From contig NZ_MQTZ01000004.1 of NCBI RefSeq assembly GCF_001939115.1, forward strand, positions 65,569-107,987: DNA of 42,419 nucleotides, given 5' to 3'. Below are positions 31,967-40,033 of the stretch, piece by piece. The DNA is from Leptolyngbya sp. 'hensonii'. Lineage in GTDB: Bacteria; Cyanobacteriota; Cyanobacteriia; GCF-001939115. A program made the position numbers and the translations under genes. The notes below the pieces were generated by a model, which saw only the letters and a program-made list of their open reading frames with translations, did no database searches and was not told the DNA's origin. Numbering within the stretch: position 1 is the first letter of the stretch; the number at the start of each line of letters is the position of its first letter.

Positions 31967-32649
31967 TGTATTGCATTAACAAACAACTTTGCTCAAATTT
32001 GCACAAACTTTGTTAAAAATGCCCCAATTCGGCAGGGTTTATCACCAGTGTATGCTGACTTACGTCTGTACAAATTCCCCGAAAGCCTTGCTCGTAATGG
32101 ATAGAATAAATGCTTAATGGTCTCAATCCATCGTAAATCAGTTGGCATGAATCGAGGTGGATGAGGCATGCTTCGTCTACCTCGATTCAGAACATGGGTA
32201 TATGCCACCGTTCCACAGGATTGATATAGAATGTTGCTCTTTGAAAGCACTATAGCAGGGCAATCCCGTAAAATAATTTTGCTGGAGCCGACATGAGAAG
32301 TTTCCTGTGATGACCAAAAGCGCAAGGTTCCCTATGAGCCTAGACGCTTATCAACGGTAGTTGATGTGGCTAGAGATCCTAGTCTGGTAAAGTTCAGCTC
32401 GAACGTTAGCCTGCTGATTCCTCGGTTACGGCGGTAGCTCCAGTGTCTGTCAGAGATTCAAGATTTCAAGACTATCCACATACAGATCCAGATTGATGGC
32501 GGCAACTTATGCGCGTTTTTGTATTGGGTGGCTTCAGGCAGATATTGAGACAGACTAATCTGGATTAGGTAATCTGGGTTGGCTTTGCAGCATGCAGAAA
32601 ATATTGCAAGATCAGGGATATCAAAAACTCAGCCAAGAGTGTCTGGTCA
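31967..32649. other. long intergenic region upstream of the transporter operon
   Basis: About 680 bp with no convincing gene. It contains a hairpin with perfect 10-bp arms (GAATCGAGGT at 32148-32157 and ACCTCGATTC at 32178-32187, 20-nt loop) and AT-rich stretches. A minus-strand ORF at 31993-32325 has no protein-like character. The hairpin could be the remnant of a small mobile element or a regulatory RNA structure; the last 200 bp must hold the transporter promoter. Confidence 0.35.
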
Positions 32650-33519
32650 ATGCAGTTCTTTATTAATGGGCTAGTAACGGGTCTGAATATAGCATTGCTA
32701 TCACTAGCATTTTCTGTCGTTTATCTTTCTAGCCGTATCTTTCATGTCGCATTGGGTGGGGTCTACGTTCTAACTCCCTTTATGGCATGGACAGCTCTTC
32801 AGCATCACCTTGGATGGATGATCTCGATTCCATTTGCCCTGGCTTCGGGAGTTATCCTTTCTCTGGGCTGCGAATGGCTGAACCATTGTTGGCTAGAAAG
32901 AAAGCAGGCAGGGAGTAGTGCCCATACGATCTCATCTCTAGGCATTTATTTGGTCGTAGTGCAGAGTGTTGCCCTAATTTGGGGCAATGATCCAAAAGTT
33001 CTGCGAGATGGGTTAGATCGCATGGTTCAGTTTGGGGCTGCGACAATGACTTTATCTCAGATAATATCAGCGATCGTATCAGCCTTAGTCATGGCTTTGT
33101 TTTATGCGTGGCTGTACCAAAGTGATCGCGGCTTGCAGTTTCGGGCGATGGCTGGAAATCCTAAAGAGCTTGCTTTACGGGGATATAATATTCATCAACT
33201 ACGATTGCTGGCGTTTGGTTTGTCTGGCTTGCTGTGTGCAATCAGTTCTTTGCTGTTTGCCTATGATATTGGTTTTGACCCTAATGCCGGACTAATTACC
33301 GCGCTACTGGCGATTGTCGCGTTTGTAATTGGTGGACAGAACTCCTTTTGGGGGGCTGCTTTGGGCGGCATCTTTCTCGGTATCTTACGTTCAACCACCG
33401 TTTGGTTTTTATCGGCAACTTGGCAGGATGCCATTACTTTTCTGGTATTGGTGGCATTTCTGGTTATGCGTCCCCAAGGTATTCTGGGCAAACGGGCAAG
33501 ATTGGAGGTGGAAGCGTGA
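32650..33519 (+). CDS. branched-chain amino acid-type ABC permease (LivH-like)
   Basis: 289 residues, strongly hydrophobic with about eight membrane segments. The pattern is that of LivH/UrtB inner-membrane permeases: start QFFINGLVTGLNIALLSLAF, RIFHVALGGVYVLTPFMAW, the coupling-loop region DRGLQFRAMAGNPKELALRG (about 159-178) and the closing glycine-rich IGGQNSFWGAALGGIFLGIL. With the next gene it would form the channel of an importer for a neutral or branched amino acid, amide or urea-like solute; specificity cannot be read from sequence. Its stop overlaps the GTG of the next gene (GTGA). It is the first gene of a six-gene operon. Confidence 0.88.
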   Translation: MQFFINGLVTGLNIALLSLAFSVVYLSSRIFHVALGGVYVLTPFMAWTALQHHLGWMISIPFALASGVILSLGCEWLNHCWLERKQAGSSAHTISSLGIYLVVVQSVALIWGNDPKVLRDGLDRMVQFGAATMTLSQIISAIVSALVMALFYAWLYQSDRGLQFRAMAGNPKELALRGYNIHQLRLLAFGLSGLLCAISSLLFAYDIGFDPNAGLITALLAIVAFVIGGQNSFWGAALGGIFLGILRSTTVWFLSATWQDAITFLVLVAFLVMRPQGILGKRARLEVEA

Positions 33520-34412
33520 GCTATCTCTGGCATTTGCTCATCTATCTAGGAGTCTATACTATCGTTGCCGTCAGTCTGAACTTAATTGTGGGGTACTGTG
33601 GCTTGCTGAGCTTAGCTCATGCTAGCTTTTTTGCATTGGGGGGCTACGTCTATGGGCTGGCGACTCTGACTTTGAAATGGGGCTTTGTTGAAGCGACATT
33701 CTTAGCCATTCTGATTGCTGTGGTTTTAAGCCTGATGGTTTCGATTCCGGCTTGGCGATTCAAGGGCAATTTTTTTGTATTGGTGTCGTTGGCGGTGCAA
33801 GCACTGCTATTTGGAGCGTTCTACAACTGGTATGGGGATGCACCGATAGGAACCTTGCAAAATTTGACGAACGGGACGTTTGGCTTATCGGGTGTTTCAA
33901 AACCAGTTCTATTAGGTTGGCAGTTGCAACAGACCTCTAGCATTGTGGGACTGACTTGGTTTCTGACCCTGCTGTGTGTTGGAATTTCTTGGTTGTTGCT
34001 CGGTTCTCCGTGGGGGCGATTGCTGCGATCACTACGAGATGATGAACTCGTCACCCGAGGACTAGGAAAAAATACGCGCTGGCTCAAAACTCAGGCATTT
34101 GCGATTGCCTGCGGTATGGTCGCGCTGGCAGGAGCCATCTTGACCAGCTATATCGGATTCATTGATCCCAGTGCAGCAGCGTTGGATGAATCGATTTTAA
34201 TGCTATCAATGGTGCTAGTTGGCGGAGTCGGCAATTTTCGAGGGCCTTTGGTGGGGGCATTCATTTTGCTGGCAATTCCAGAGATTTTACGATTTGTCCA
34301 GATTCCCGATGCCATCGCAGCGAATGTCCGCTTAATTTTGTACGGAGTCAGTCTACTGCTCGTGATTCACCTCAGACCCGAAGGGGTTGCAGGCAAGTAC
34401 CGCCTAGAGTAG
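33516..34412 (+). CDS. branched-chain amino acid-type ABC permease (LivM-like)
   Basis: 298 residues from the GTG at 33516, which overlaps the previous stop by 4 nt; the open frame further back is an out-of-phase reading of the first permease. LivM features: LNLIVGYCGLLSLAHASFFA and LGGYVYGLATL at the N-terminus, the coupling loop GRLLRSLRDDELVTRGLGKN (about 166-185), then LSMVLVGGVGNFRGPLVGAF, the closing motif of the family. About eight to nine membrane segments. It pairs with the LivH-like permease. Confidence 0.9.
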   Translation: MSYLWHLLIYLGVYTIVAVSLNLIVGYCGLLSLAHASFFALGGYVYGLATLTLKWGFVEATFLAILIAVVLSLMVSIPAWRFKGNFFVLVSLAVQALLFGAFYNWYGDAPIGTLQNLTNGTFGLSGVSKPVLLGWQLQQTSSIVGLTWFLTLLCVGISWLLLGSPWGRLLRSLRDDELVTRGLGKNTRWLKTQAFAIACGMVALAGAILTSYIGFIDPSAAALDESILMLSMVLVGGVGNFRGPLVGAFILLAIPEILRFVQIPDAIAANVRLILYGVSLLLVIHLRPEGVAGKYRLE

Positions 34413-34417
34413 AAGAG

Positions 34418-35986
34418 ATGTTTATGAGCAAATCTGATATCGCCTCTATGGCATTGACCTATGCAAATCATCCTGAAAATAGTGGATCTGTCTTGCTCCA
34501 GATTCGAGGGCTATGCAAATCATTCGGGGGGCAACCTGTCCTCCGCAATGTCTCGGTAACGCTGAATCGGGGCGAAGTGGTGCTGCTGCGGGGTGAGAAC
34601 GGTTCTGGGAAGACGACACTGCTGAATATTCTGACAGGTAATCTGATGCCCGATCGCGGTTCGATGCGACTTTTTACATCGGAAATGCCGATCACCTTTC
34701 AGTTCCCTCAGGCTTGGTGGCAATCCCTCAATCCCTTTGATCCATTTTGTCCAGAGGGGCTGGCAAACTTAGGCTTGAGCCGAACCTGGCAAGATCCTAG
34801 ACTGTTTCCCACAGAAACGCTCCAGGATAATGTGACGATCGCCACACCCAATCAGATGGGAGAACACCCCCAGTTGGCGGTCTTCCAGCCCCAGAAAGTG
34901 CGGTATCAAGAACGGCTTAACCTCAAACAGGCGAGAATGCGACTGGCTCAACTGGGGTTGCAGGGGCGGGAAAAATCGTCCGCTGACCGCATTTCTCTAG
35001 GACAGTCGAAACGAGTGATGATTGCGCGAACCTTGCAGACAGGAGCGCAAATTTTGTTCTTAGATGAGCCGCTGGCAGGACTAGATAGTGCTGGGATGGA
35101 GGAAATTGTCTCGATTCTGCGGCACTTGGTTCAGGAGGAGAACTTGACACTGGTGATTGTTGAGCATCTGTTTAACATTCCGCGAGTTTTAGAAATAGCG
35201 ACGACGGTGTGGACGCTGAAAGACGGAGAAATTAAGGTGGAGTCACCGCTAGCAGTGCGTGAGGAGCTGACACAAGCGAGTGGAGGGATTGAGGACTGGT
35301 TGAACCAGTTGCAGGGGGCAGAGAGATCGCTGCTGCATCTGCCATTACCTGGTGATGCGCAACTGTCGATTTTGCAATCACGGAGCAATTTCACTGGGAC
35401 ATCGGACGTTTCTGCAAATGAGAGCCTGCCTGTGCTGGAGGTGGAGAATCTGCGGATGTCGCGGGGACAACGGGCGGTATTGGGAATGGGGGAGGGGCTG
35501 TCGTTCTGCTTGCGGCGGGGGGATTTGGCGGTGCTGCAAGCGCCGAATGGCTGGGGCAAGACGACGTTGTTGGAGGCGATCGCGGGTTTGATTTCGACGA
35601 CCGAAGGGAGCATCCGTCTCAACGGTCGTATCATTCACCAGCGTCCTGCCTGGGAGCGGGCAAAGCTAGGCTTGGCATTTTTACAGTCTCGAAACAATTT
35701 GTTTCCTGATCTAACGGTGCGAGAAGTCTTCCAGCTTTCTCATGTCAGTCATCCACCCGAGGATACGCGCCGATTTCTCAATCACCAAATGACAGCGCTG
35801 AGCGGAGGGGAACGGCAACGAGTGTTGCTAGCTTGCCTGGACAAAAGAGCGCATTTATATATATGTGATGAACCTTTTCTGGCGCTGGATGCGTCGGGGC
35901 TACAAGCGGTGTGGCAAGCGATTCAGCCACAGCCAAATAGCGCTTGCTTGATTGTTGTACCATCTACTGTGAAGGAGGTTGAGTGA
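34418..35986 (+). CDS. fused double ABC ATPase (LivG- and LivF-like halves in one chain)
   Basis: 522 residues carrying two nucleotide-binding domains, normally two separate proteins (LivG, LivF). Domain 1: Walker A GENGSGKTT, signature ISLGQSKR, Walker B ILFLDEPLAGLD, switch His in VIVEHL. Domain 2: Walker A APNGWGKTT, signature ALSGGERQR, Walker B LYICDEPFLALD. After that, the place of the switch His reads CLIVVPSTVKEVE and the protein ends. The second half therefore lacks its catalytic His, which would leave one competent ATP site and one mainly structural site. Two in-frame ATGs (34418, 34424). It begins 5 nt after the permease stop. Confidence 0.9.
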   Translation: MFMSKSDIASMALTYANHPENSGSVLLQIRGLCKSFGGQPVLRNVSVTLNRGEVVLLRGENGSGKTTLLNILTGNLMPDRGSMRLFTSEMPITFQFPQAWWQSLNPFDPFCPEGLANLGLSRTWQDPRLFPTETLQDNVTIATPNQMGEHPQLAVFQPQKVRYQERLNLKQARMRLAQLGLQGREKSSADRISLGQSKRVMIARTLQTGAQILFLDEPLAGLDSAGMEEIVSILRHLVQEENLTLVIVEHLFNIPRVLEIATTVWTLKDGEIKVESPLAVREELTQASGGIEDWLNQLQGAERSLLHLPLPGDAQLSILQSRSNFTGTSDVSANESLPVLEVENLRMSRGQRAVLGMGEGLSFCLRRGDLAVLQAPNGWGKTTLLEAIAGLISTTEGSIRLNGRIIHQRPAWERAKLGLAFLQSRNNLFPDLTVREVFQLSHVSHPPEDTRRFLNHQMTALSGGERQRVLLACLDKRAHLYICDEPFLALDASGLQAVWQAIQPQPNSACLIVVPSTVKEVE

Positions 35987-37095
35987 TGAAACGTCGGACA
36001 TTTATTCACATGGGGCTGATCGCGGTGCCTGTGGCAGGAGGAATCATTGCCTGCAATCAGACTCCCAATCCGCAACCAACAGAGACAGCATCGCCTCTTA
36101 GCTCCGATCTGATGATTAAGATCGGTAGTATTCTTACCTTAACGGGACCAGCCGCTTTACTAGGGCAAGAAATGCAAAAGGGACAGCAATTGGCTGCTGA
36201 GTATTGGAAATCCAAAGGCGCAAATGTCGAAATTGTCTTTGAAGATAGTAAGAATCAACCCAGGGATGGACTTTCGGCGTTTCAGTCACTCAAAGCAAGA
36301 GGTATTCGTCTGTTTACGGTCAACGGCAGCGGAGTGGCGTTAGCGATCAAGCCTGAGATTAAGGAAAATGAGTCAACTTTATTAGCATTGGCGGCTCATC
36401 CAGGTATTACGGCTCCAGTACAGCCTGGAGTGTTTCGATATTCGACAACAGCAGTTGGAGAAGCGGCGGCTTTGTTTGACTGGATTCAGAAAGCTGGGTC
36501 AACGGGTACGGTGTTGCTCTTTCACTCGGCGGATGATTATGGATTGGCGTTTGCGAATGCGTTGCAAGCCAGTTTGAAGACAGCCAATATTCCAATAGTG
36601 GTGAAACCCTATCGAAGAGAGGATGTGCCGGAGATGCGATCTCTGGTGCAGTCCACAGTGCCACAGGGTTCGTATCTTCCGGTGGTAGTGGGAGTGGGGC
36701 AACCGATGGCACAGGTGATTACGGTGCTAAGGTCAATAGGCTATCAAGGAACGGTTCTTGCCAATATTGGCTATGCTCTTACAGGGGTACAGCAACAGTT
36801 GGGCACACAAGCTGGAAAAATTGCTTACATCGAAATCGATTTACCTCAAAACCCTGACTTGAAAGTGGTTGCAGAGCAATACAAAGCATCTTTTAATCAA
36901 AATATTACTCCTGATGCTTCAATTGGGTTTAATGCAGTGTCAATGATTGTGACAGCAGTACTTAACCTTAACAGTAACGATACAGAAAAGCTGAATAGTG
37001 AATTCCTCAACCAGATCAAAATTTATCTAGACATAAATGATACGAATATTATGAATAATGAAGTGGTAGTAAAGGTGAAGGTTCGTGAAACTTGA
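35986..37095 (+). CDS. lipoprotein substrate-binding protein (LivJ/UrtA-like) of the importer
   Basis: 369 residues from the ATG at 35986, preceded by an AAGGAGGT ribosome site and overlapping the ATPase TGA by one base. The N-terminus MKRRTFIHMGL has a twin-arginine, Tat-like start and a lipobox ending IIAC (Cys near residue 23), so it is probably an exported lipoprotein. The mature part is a periplasmic-binding-protein type I fold: KIGSILTLTGPAALLGQEMQ, VEIVFEDSKNQPRDGLSAF, LALAAHPGITAPVQPGVFRY, and GTVLLFHSADDYGLAFANAL. It would deliver an amino-acid-like solute to the two permeases. The last 60 residues are encoded by AT-rich DNA that continues into the next genes. Confidence 0.9.
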   Translation: MKRRTFIHMGLIAVPVAGGIIACNQTPNPQPTETASPLSSDLMIKIGSILTLTGPAALLGQEMQKGQQLAAEYWKSKGANVEIVFEDSKNQPRDGLSAFQSLKARGIRLFTVNGSGVALAIKPEIKENESTLLALAAHPGITAPVQPGVFRYSTTAVGEAAALFDWIQKAGSTGTVLLFHSADDYGLAFANALQASLKTANIPIVVKPYRREDVPEMRSLVQSTVPQGSYLPVVVGVGQPMAQVITVLRSIGYQGTVLANIGYALTGVQQQLGTQAGKIAYIEIDLPQNPDLKVVAEQYKASFNQNITPDASIGFNAVSMIVTAVLNLNSNDTEKLNSEFLNQIKIYLDINDTNIMNNEVVVKVKVRET

Positions 37096-38164
37096 GACAT
37101 TACTTATTGAACCCACATATATTGAAGTCTTGAACAGTTTGAAAGAGCTATTCGAGAACCTGGGGTATGTTGAAATGCCAGCCACTTCAATTGTTTCACC
37201 ATTTTGGAATACAACGTTTACTCCTTCAAGTTCAGAAGTAATATTCAAATCTTTTGATTTGACTAATAAAGAGTGCTGTTCAATTGTCACTTGTCAACCA
37301 TGCATTCGTCTTAACGATTTACCACTAATTGCAGATGGATGGCACTTGCCAACTTTCCATATGGTTTTTGCATTTCAATTTAACCCCACTAACACATTTA
37401 TTAGTGAGTCGCTGAAGCACTATATTGACTATATAACTAAGATCGTTGGTTGTAGAACCCAAAAACTGTTTTTTACTGTTCCATGCGATGATCACTTTCC
37501 GAATGATGAAACCGTCATTGGATTTGGGAGAGATCTTTTAAAGTATTGCGGCATTGAGGACAGCCAGATAATTTCTTGCCGAGGCTTAGCCAACTATCAG
37601 AAAGGCAGCGTCCTCAGTGAAGACGGTATAACACATAGTACGCTAGGACCAAGAATAGAGGTTTATATTCTTGGTCCTAATGGGAAATTATATGAAATTG
37701 CAACTCTGCTGAATCTCCTTGCAAGTACGGACTCAGGCAATAGCCGTCATATCTTTGGAATTGCATTTGGAGTTGAACGACTTTCAAGTCTTGCAGTCCA
37801 ACATCATAATATTTATTTGATGCCCAAGAATAAGCAGGCAATCAATAGATTGGCAAGTTACGTTTTGCATGAGACTTTTGCACCAACATCCCTTGGACAA
37901 GAAGCCAGTTGTCAAATGCTATATTTGGCTGACACTCTAATATTTACTTCGCCTAGCATTACCAATTATCTTAACGTACAACCTTATAAGAGAGGAAAAA
38001 ATAATAGAGGATTGGTTCATCAATATAGGAAAATCATTAAGCAGCTAAGGGATTTAACGGTGGACACTGGAGTGGAGTGGAATGATATTCTCTCGTTTTT
38101 TTATGATGAGTATTCAATCGCGAAATTTGATATTTGTGATTTTGGCTTATTAAGTAGGTCATGA
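37085..38164 (+). CDS. free-standing alanyl-tRNA synthetase-like (class II) protein
   Basis: 359 residues from GTG 37085, overlapping the binding-protein gene by 11 nt. It aligns along the AlaRS catalytic core: LKELFENLGYVEMPATSIVS (E. coli FLDFFHSKGHQVVASSSLV), CQPCIRLNDLPLIADGW then HLPTFHMVFAFQF (AlaRS SQRCVR...NDL...RHHTFFEMLGNFSF), GLANYQKG and LGPRIEVYI (AlaRS DNFWQMG, GPCTEIFYD), GIAFGVERLSSLAVQ (AlaRS DTGMGLERIAAVL). The motif-2 and motif-3 Arg residues are kept. The Asp of AlaRS VDTGMGLER, which binds the substrate amino group, corresponds to Gly, and Glu of FFEML is lost. No editing domain and no C-Ala domain. It may sense or activate a different amino acid, or have a regulatory role as HisZ does. 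Operon position suggests the ligand is what the importer brings in. Confidence 0.7.
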   Translation: MKLETLLIEPTYIEVLNSLKELFENLGYVEMPATSIVSPFWNTTFTPSSSEVIFKSFDLTNKECCSIVTCQPCIRLNDLPLIADGWHLPTFHMVFAFQFNPTNTFISESLKHYIDYITKIVGCRTQKLFFTVPCDDHFPNDETVIGFGRDLLKYCGIEDSQIISCRGLANYQKGSVLSEDGITHSTLGPRIEVYILGPNGKLYEIATLLNLLASTDSGNSRHIFGIAFGVERLSSLAVQHHNIYLMPKNKQAINRLASYVLHETFAPTSLGQEASCQMLYLADTLIFTSPSITNYLNVQPYKRGKNNRGLVHQYRKIIKQLRDLTVDTGVEWNDILSFFYDEYSIAKFDICDFGLLSRS

Positions 38165-38171
38165 TATTGAC

Positions 38172-39302
38172 ATGAGTGACTTGAATAATTCTCAAAATTT
38201 TCTAGATATCGCATACAGAGTGATTAACTCTTCTTCTGATATTTATGTAGCCTTAGCACGAGAATTAATTCAAATAACGTCAGCAGATTTTTGTTTGCTT
38301 TCCTTATCTGCCAATAGCATTACAGATTTCAAAACTATATATAAGTCTAATATTAGTTCCGAACAAATAGAAAGATATATAAACAGTTTACAAAAAAAAG
38401 TGAATTTTCAATCTAAGAGAGATTTAAACCCTGCTTTTTCTCTTAGAAGTTTTTGGAAAGCAAATGACCGATATAAGCAATCTTTTGCTTTGGTGATAGG
38501 TGCATCACAAAGTGTGAGTATGCAGTTAAAACAAAAACCTTACTACTTAGCTGTTAGTATAGAATCTAAAAGTTCTATTCATTCTGAAGGCTCACTGCTT
38601 GAAATCAGTACAGTTGAATCTTATGTATCTATAACAGCTAAAGAGAGGGATTGTCTAAAGTTTTCAGGGAAGATTAATGCTCAACAGATTTGTATCCCTA
38701 GCTTTTACCAAGATGTTTATCTTTCATCTCTAATGAAAGACATTACCCTTATCGCTGAGTATCACCTTCTGCCTCCGGATCCTATCTCAGCATTGTCTAT
38801 ACCTCTTGGATTTACATATTCTAATAATCTTAAAAATAATGAGTTTGTGACTATTAATTTAGCATGGTTTGGAACTGAAGAGGCCCATGCCATTGATTTA
38901 GATATCAACCTAATTGATTGGGTTGTTCAACTATGTCGATTTGTTTCTCATGAGGTGGTGACAAAGTCGATCGATCGGGAACATCTTTGTTATCTCCTCT
39001 GGGATGTGGATTCACTTACTCGACATGCTGGTTTAACTAAGGGAGAGCGGGAATCACTGGACTTAATCTTACAAGATTATAGTTTTGATGAACTGGCTAG
39101 GCACTTTGGCATTAAAACCATAGATCAAAAGCTTCAAAAACTGCGCGATAAAATAAAACCTCTCTTGAATGCAAACCCAGAGACTCGAAAAAGGCTAGAA
39201 GAATGCAAAATAGATATTAACTCCCGGTTTTTTTCTACAAATTTGGTCAAAAAGGCTCTCATGTGTTCCGAATATTACCGTGGGAATCGGCTGATTGACT
39301 GA
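38172..39302 (+). CDS. GAF-like/helix-turn-helix protein, last gene of the transporter operon
   Basis: 376 residues. The N-terminus looks like a GAF-type sensory fold (VALARELIQITSADFCLLSL, about 27-46). The long middle is beta-rich and unassigned. The C-terminal part (about 285-345: LTKGERESLDLILQDYSFDE, LARHFGIKTIDQKLQKLRDK) has the spacing of a LuxR or sigma-region-4 helix-turn-helix. It starts 7 nt after the AlaRS-like stop, so it is in the same transcript. A transcription factor that reports on the operon ligand is the obvious guess, but the HTH assignment is from pattern only. DNA is very AT-rich for this window, suggesting recent transfer. Confidence 0.55.
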   Translation: MSDLNNSQNFLDIAYRVINSSSDIYVALARELIQITSADFCLLSLSANSITDFKTIYKSNISSEQIERYINSLQKKVNFQSKRDLNPAFSLRSFWKANDRYKQSFALVIGASQSVSMQLKQKPYYLAVSIESKSSIHSEGSLLEISTVESYVSITAKERDCLKFSGKINAQQICIPSFYQDVYLSSLMKDITLIAEYHLLPPDPISALSIPLGFTYSNNLKNNEFVTINLAWFGTEEAHAIDLDINLIDWVVQLCRFVSHEVVTKSIDREHLCYLLWDVDSLTRHAGLTKGERESLDLILQDYSFDELARHFGIKTIDQKLQKLRDKIKPLLNANPETRKRLEECKIDINSRFFSTNLVKKALMCSEYYRGNRLID

Positions 39303-39316
39303 CAAAACTAATCAGC
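39290..39316. terminator. 7-bp hairpin between the HTH gene and the transposase remnant
   Basis: GCTGATT (39290-39296) and AATCAGC (39310-39316) pair across a 13-nt loop that contains the HTH gene stop; the right arm covers the stop of the convergent transposase. It may serve as a bidirectional terminator, or be the end of the inserted element. Confidence 0.4.
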
Positions 39317-39889
39317 GGCGTAGCAGTACGTGTGTATCTTGAACTCGATACGATAGGTACGTTGCTCGTGCTGTTGGCGAGAGGCCATAGCGGGCTCAGG
39401 ATCACGGCTATGGGTAAAACAGACATGGCGAATGAGTGTCCAACCGTTCTCTAGAGCGGCCTTGACCCAATCCCATCCGATGCGAAAATAGCTGTTGCCT
39501 CGAAACCAATGGGGGTCCACCCAGCGACGTTTGCCCGTGGCGACGACCTCGGCACCTTGGGCGGTGACGTAGAGGGTGGCGACGGCCAAGAGAAACCAGA
39601 GGCGGGAGAGGGCACAGAGGTCGCGAATCTCGGATTTTTGGAGATTCCAACCGTTGGATTGGTCATCAAGAAAGGCCTCTTCTATCTCGAATCGTAGGCC
39701 GTATTCCTCGAAGGTTTGCAGGCTGGTGGGTTCATTGCTGGCGATAGCCCAAAACTCACCGTTGACGCTGTTGTAGCCAAAAGCGACATGCACCGGGCCG
39801 TACCACTCGCCTTTGTGGAGCTTCACGGTATGCCAACAGAGCGCCTCTCCTCGCTGGGGTGATTGAAGCGAAGCTGTCATGAGATGCAA
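39308..39889 (-). pseudogene. C-terminal remnant of an IS4/DDE_Tnp_1-type transposase
   Basis: 193 residues equal to the last half of a roughly 400-residue DDE transposase. The third catalytic acid sits in LRFEIEEAFLDDQSNGWNLQ (about 65-84), followed by RLWFLLAVATLYVTAQG, the typical C-terminal helix. The upstream two Asp strands are missing: the reading frame starts at about 39889, only 144 bp before the Tn3 transposase ATG, and the intervening DNA carries no transposase frame. The 5' half was probably removed when the Tn3-type element arrived. Not functional. Confidence 0.8.
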
Positions 39890-40033
39890 TTAGCCCACAA
39901 GCTTTGCTGCGCCTGACTTCTGGCGGCTGAATTTCCCCAGGTATCTGCTTTGTACATCTTCTGAATGATAAGTTTGGATTATCTTCGCTGCCGATGTTTT
40001 ACGCTCTCTGAAGCAGTCATTTAGAGGCGTAGG

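Noticed and set aside
31993-32325. 110-residue minus-strand ORF
   Set aside because: No protein-like composition or motif, and it contains the 10-bp-arm hairpin; probably chance.
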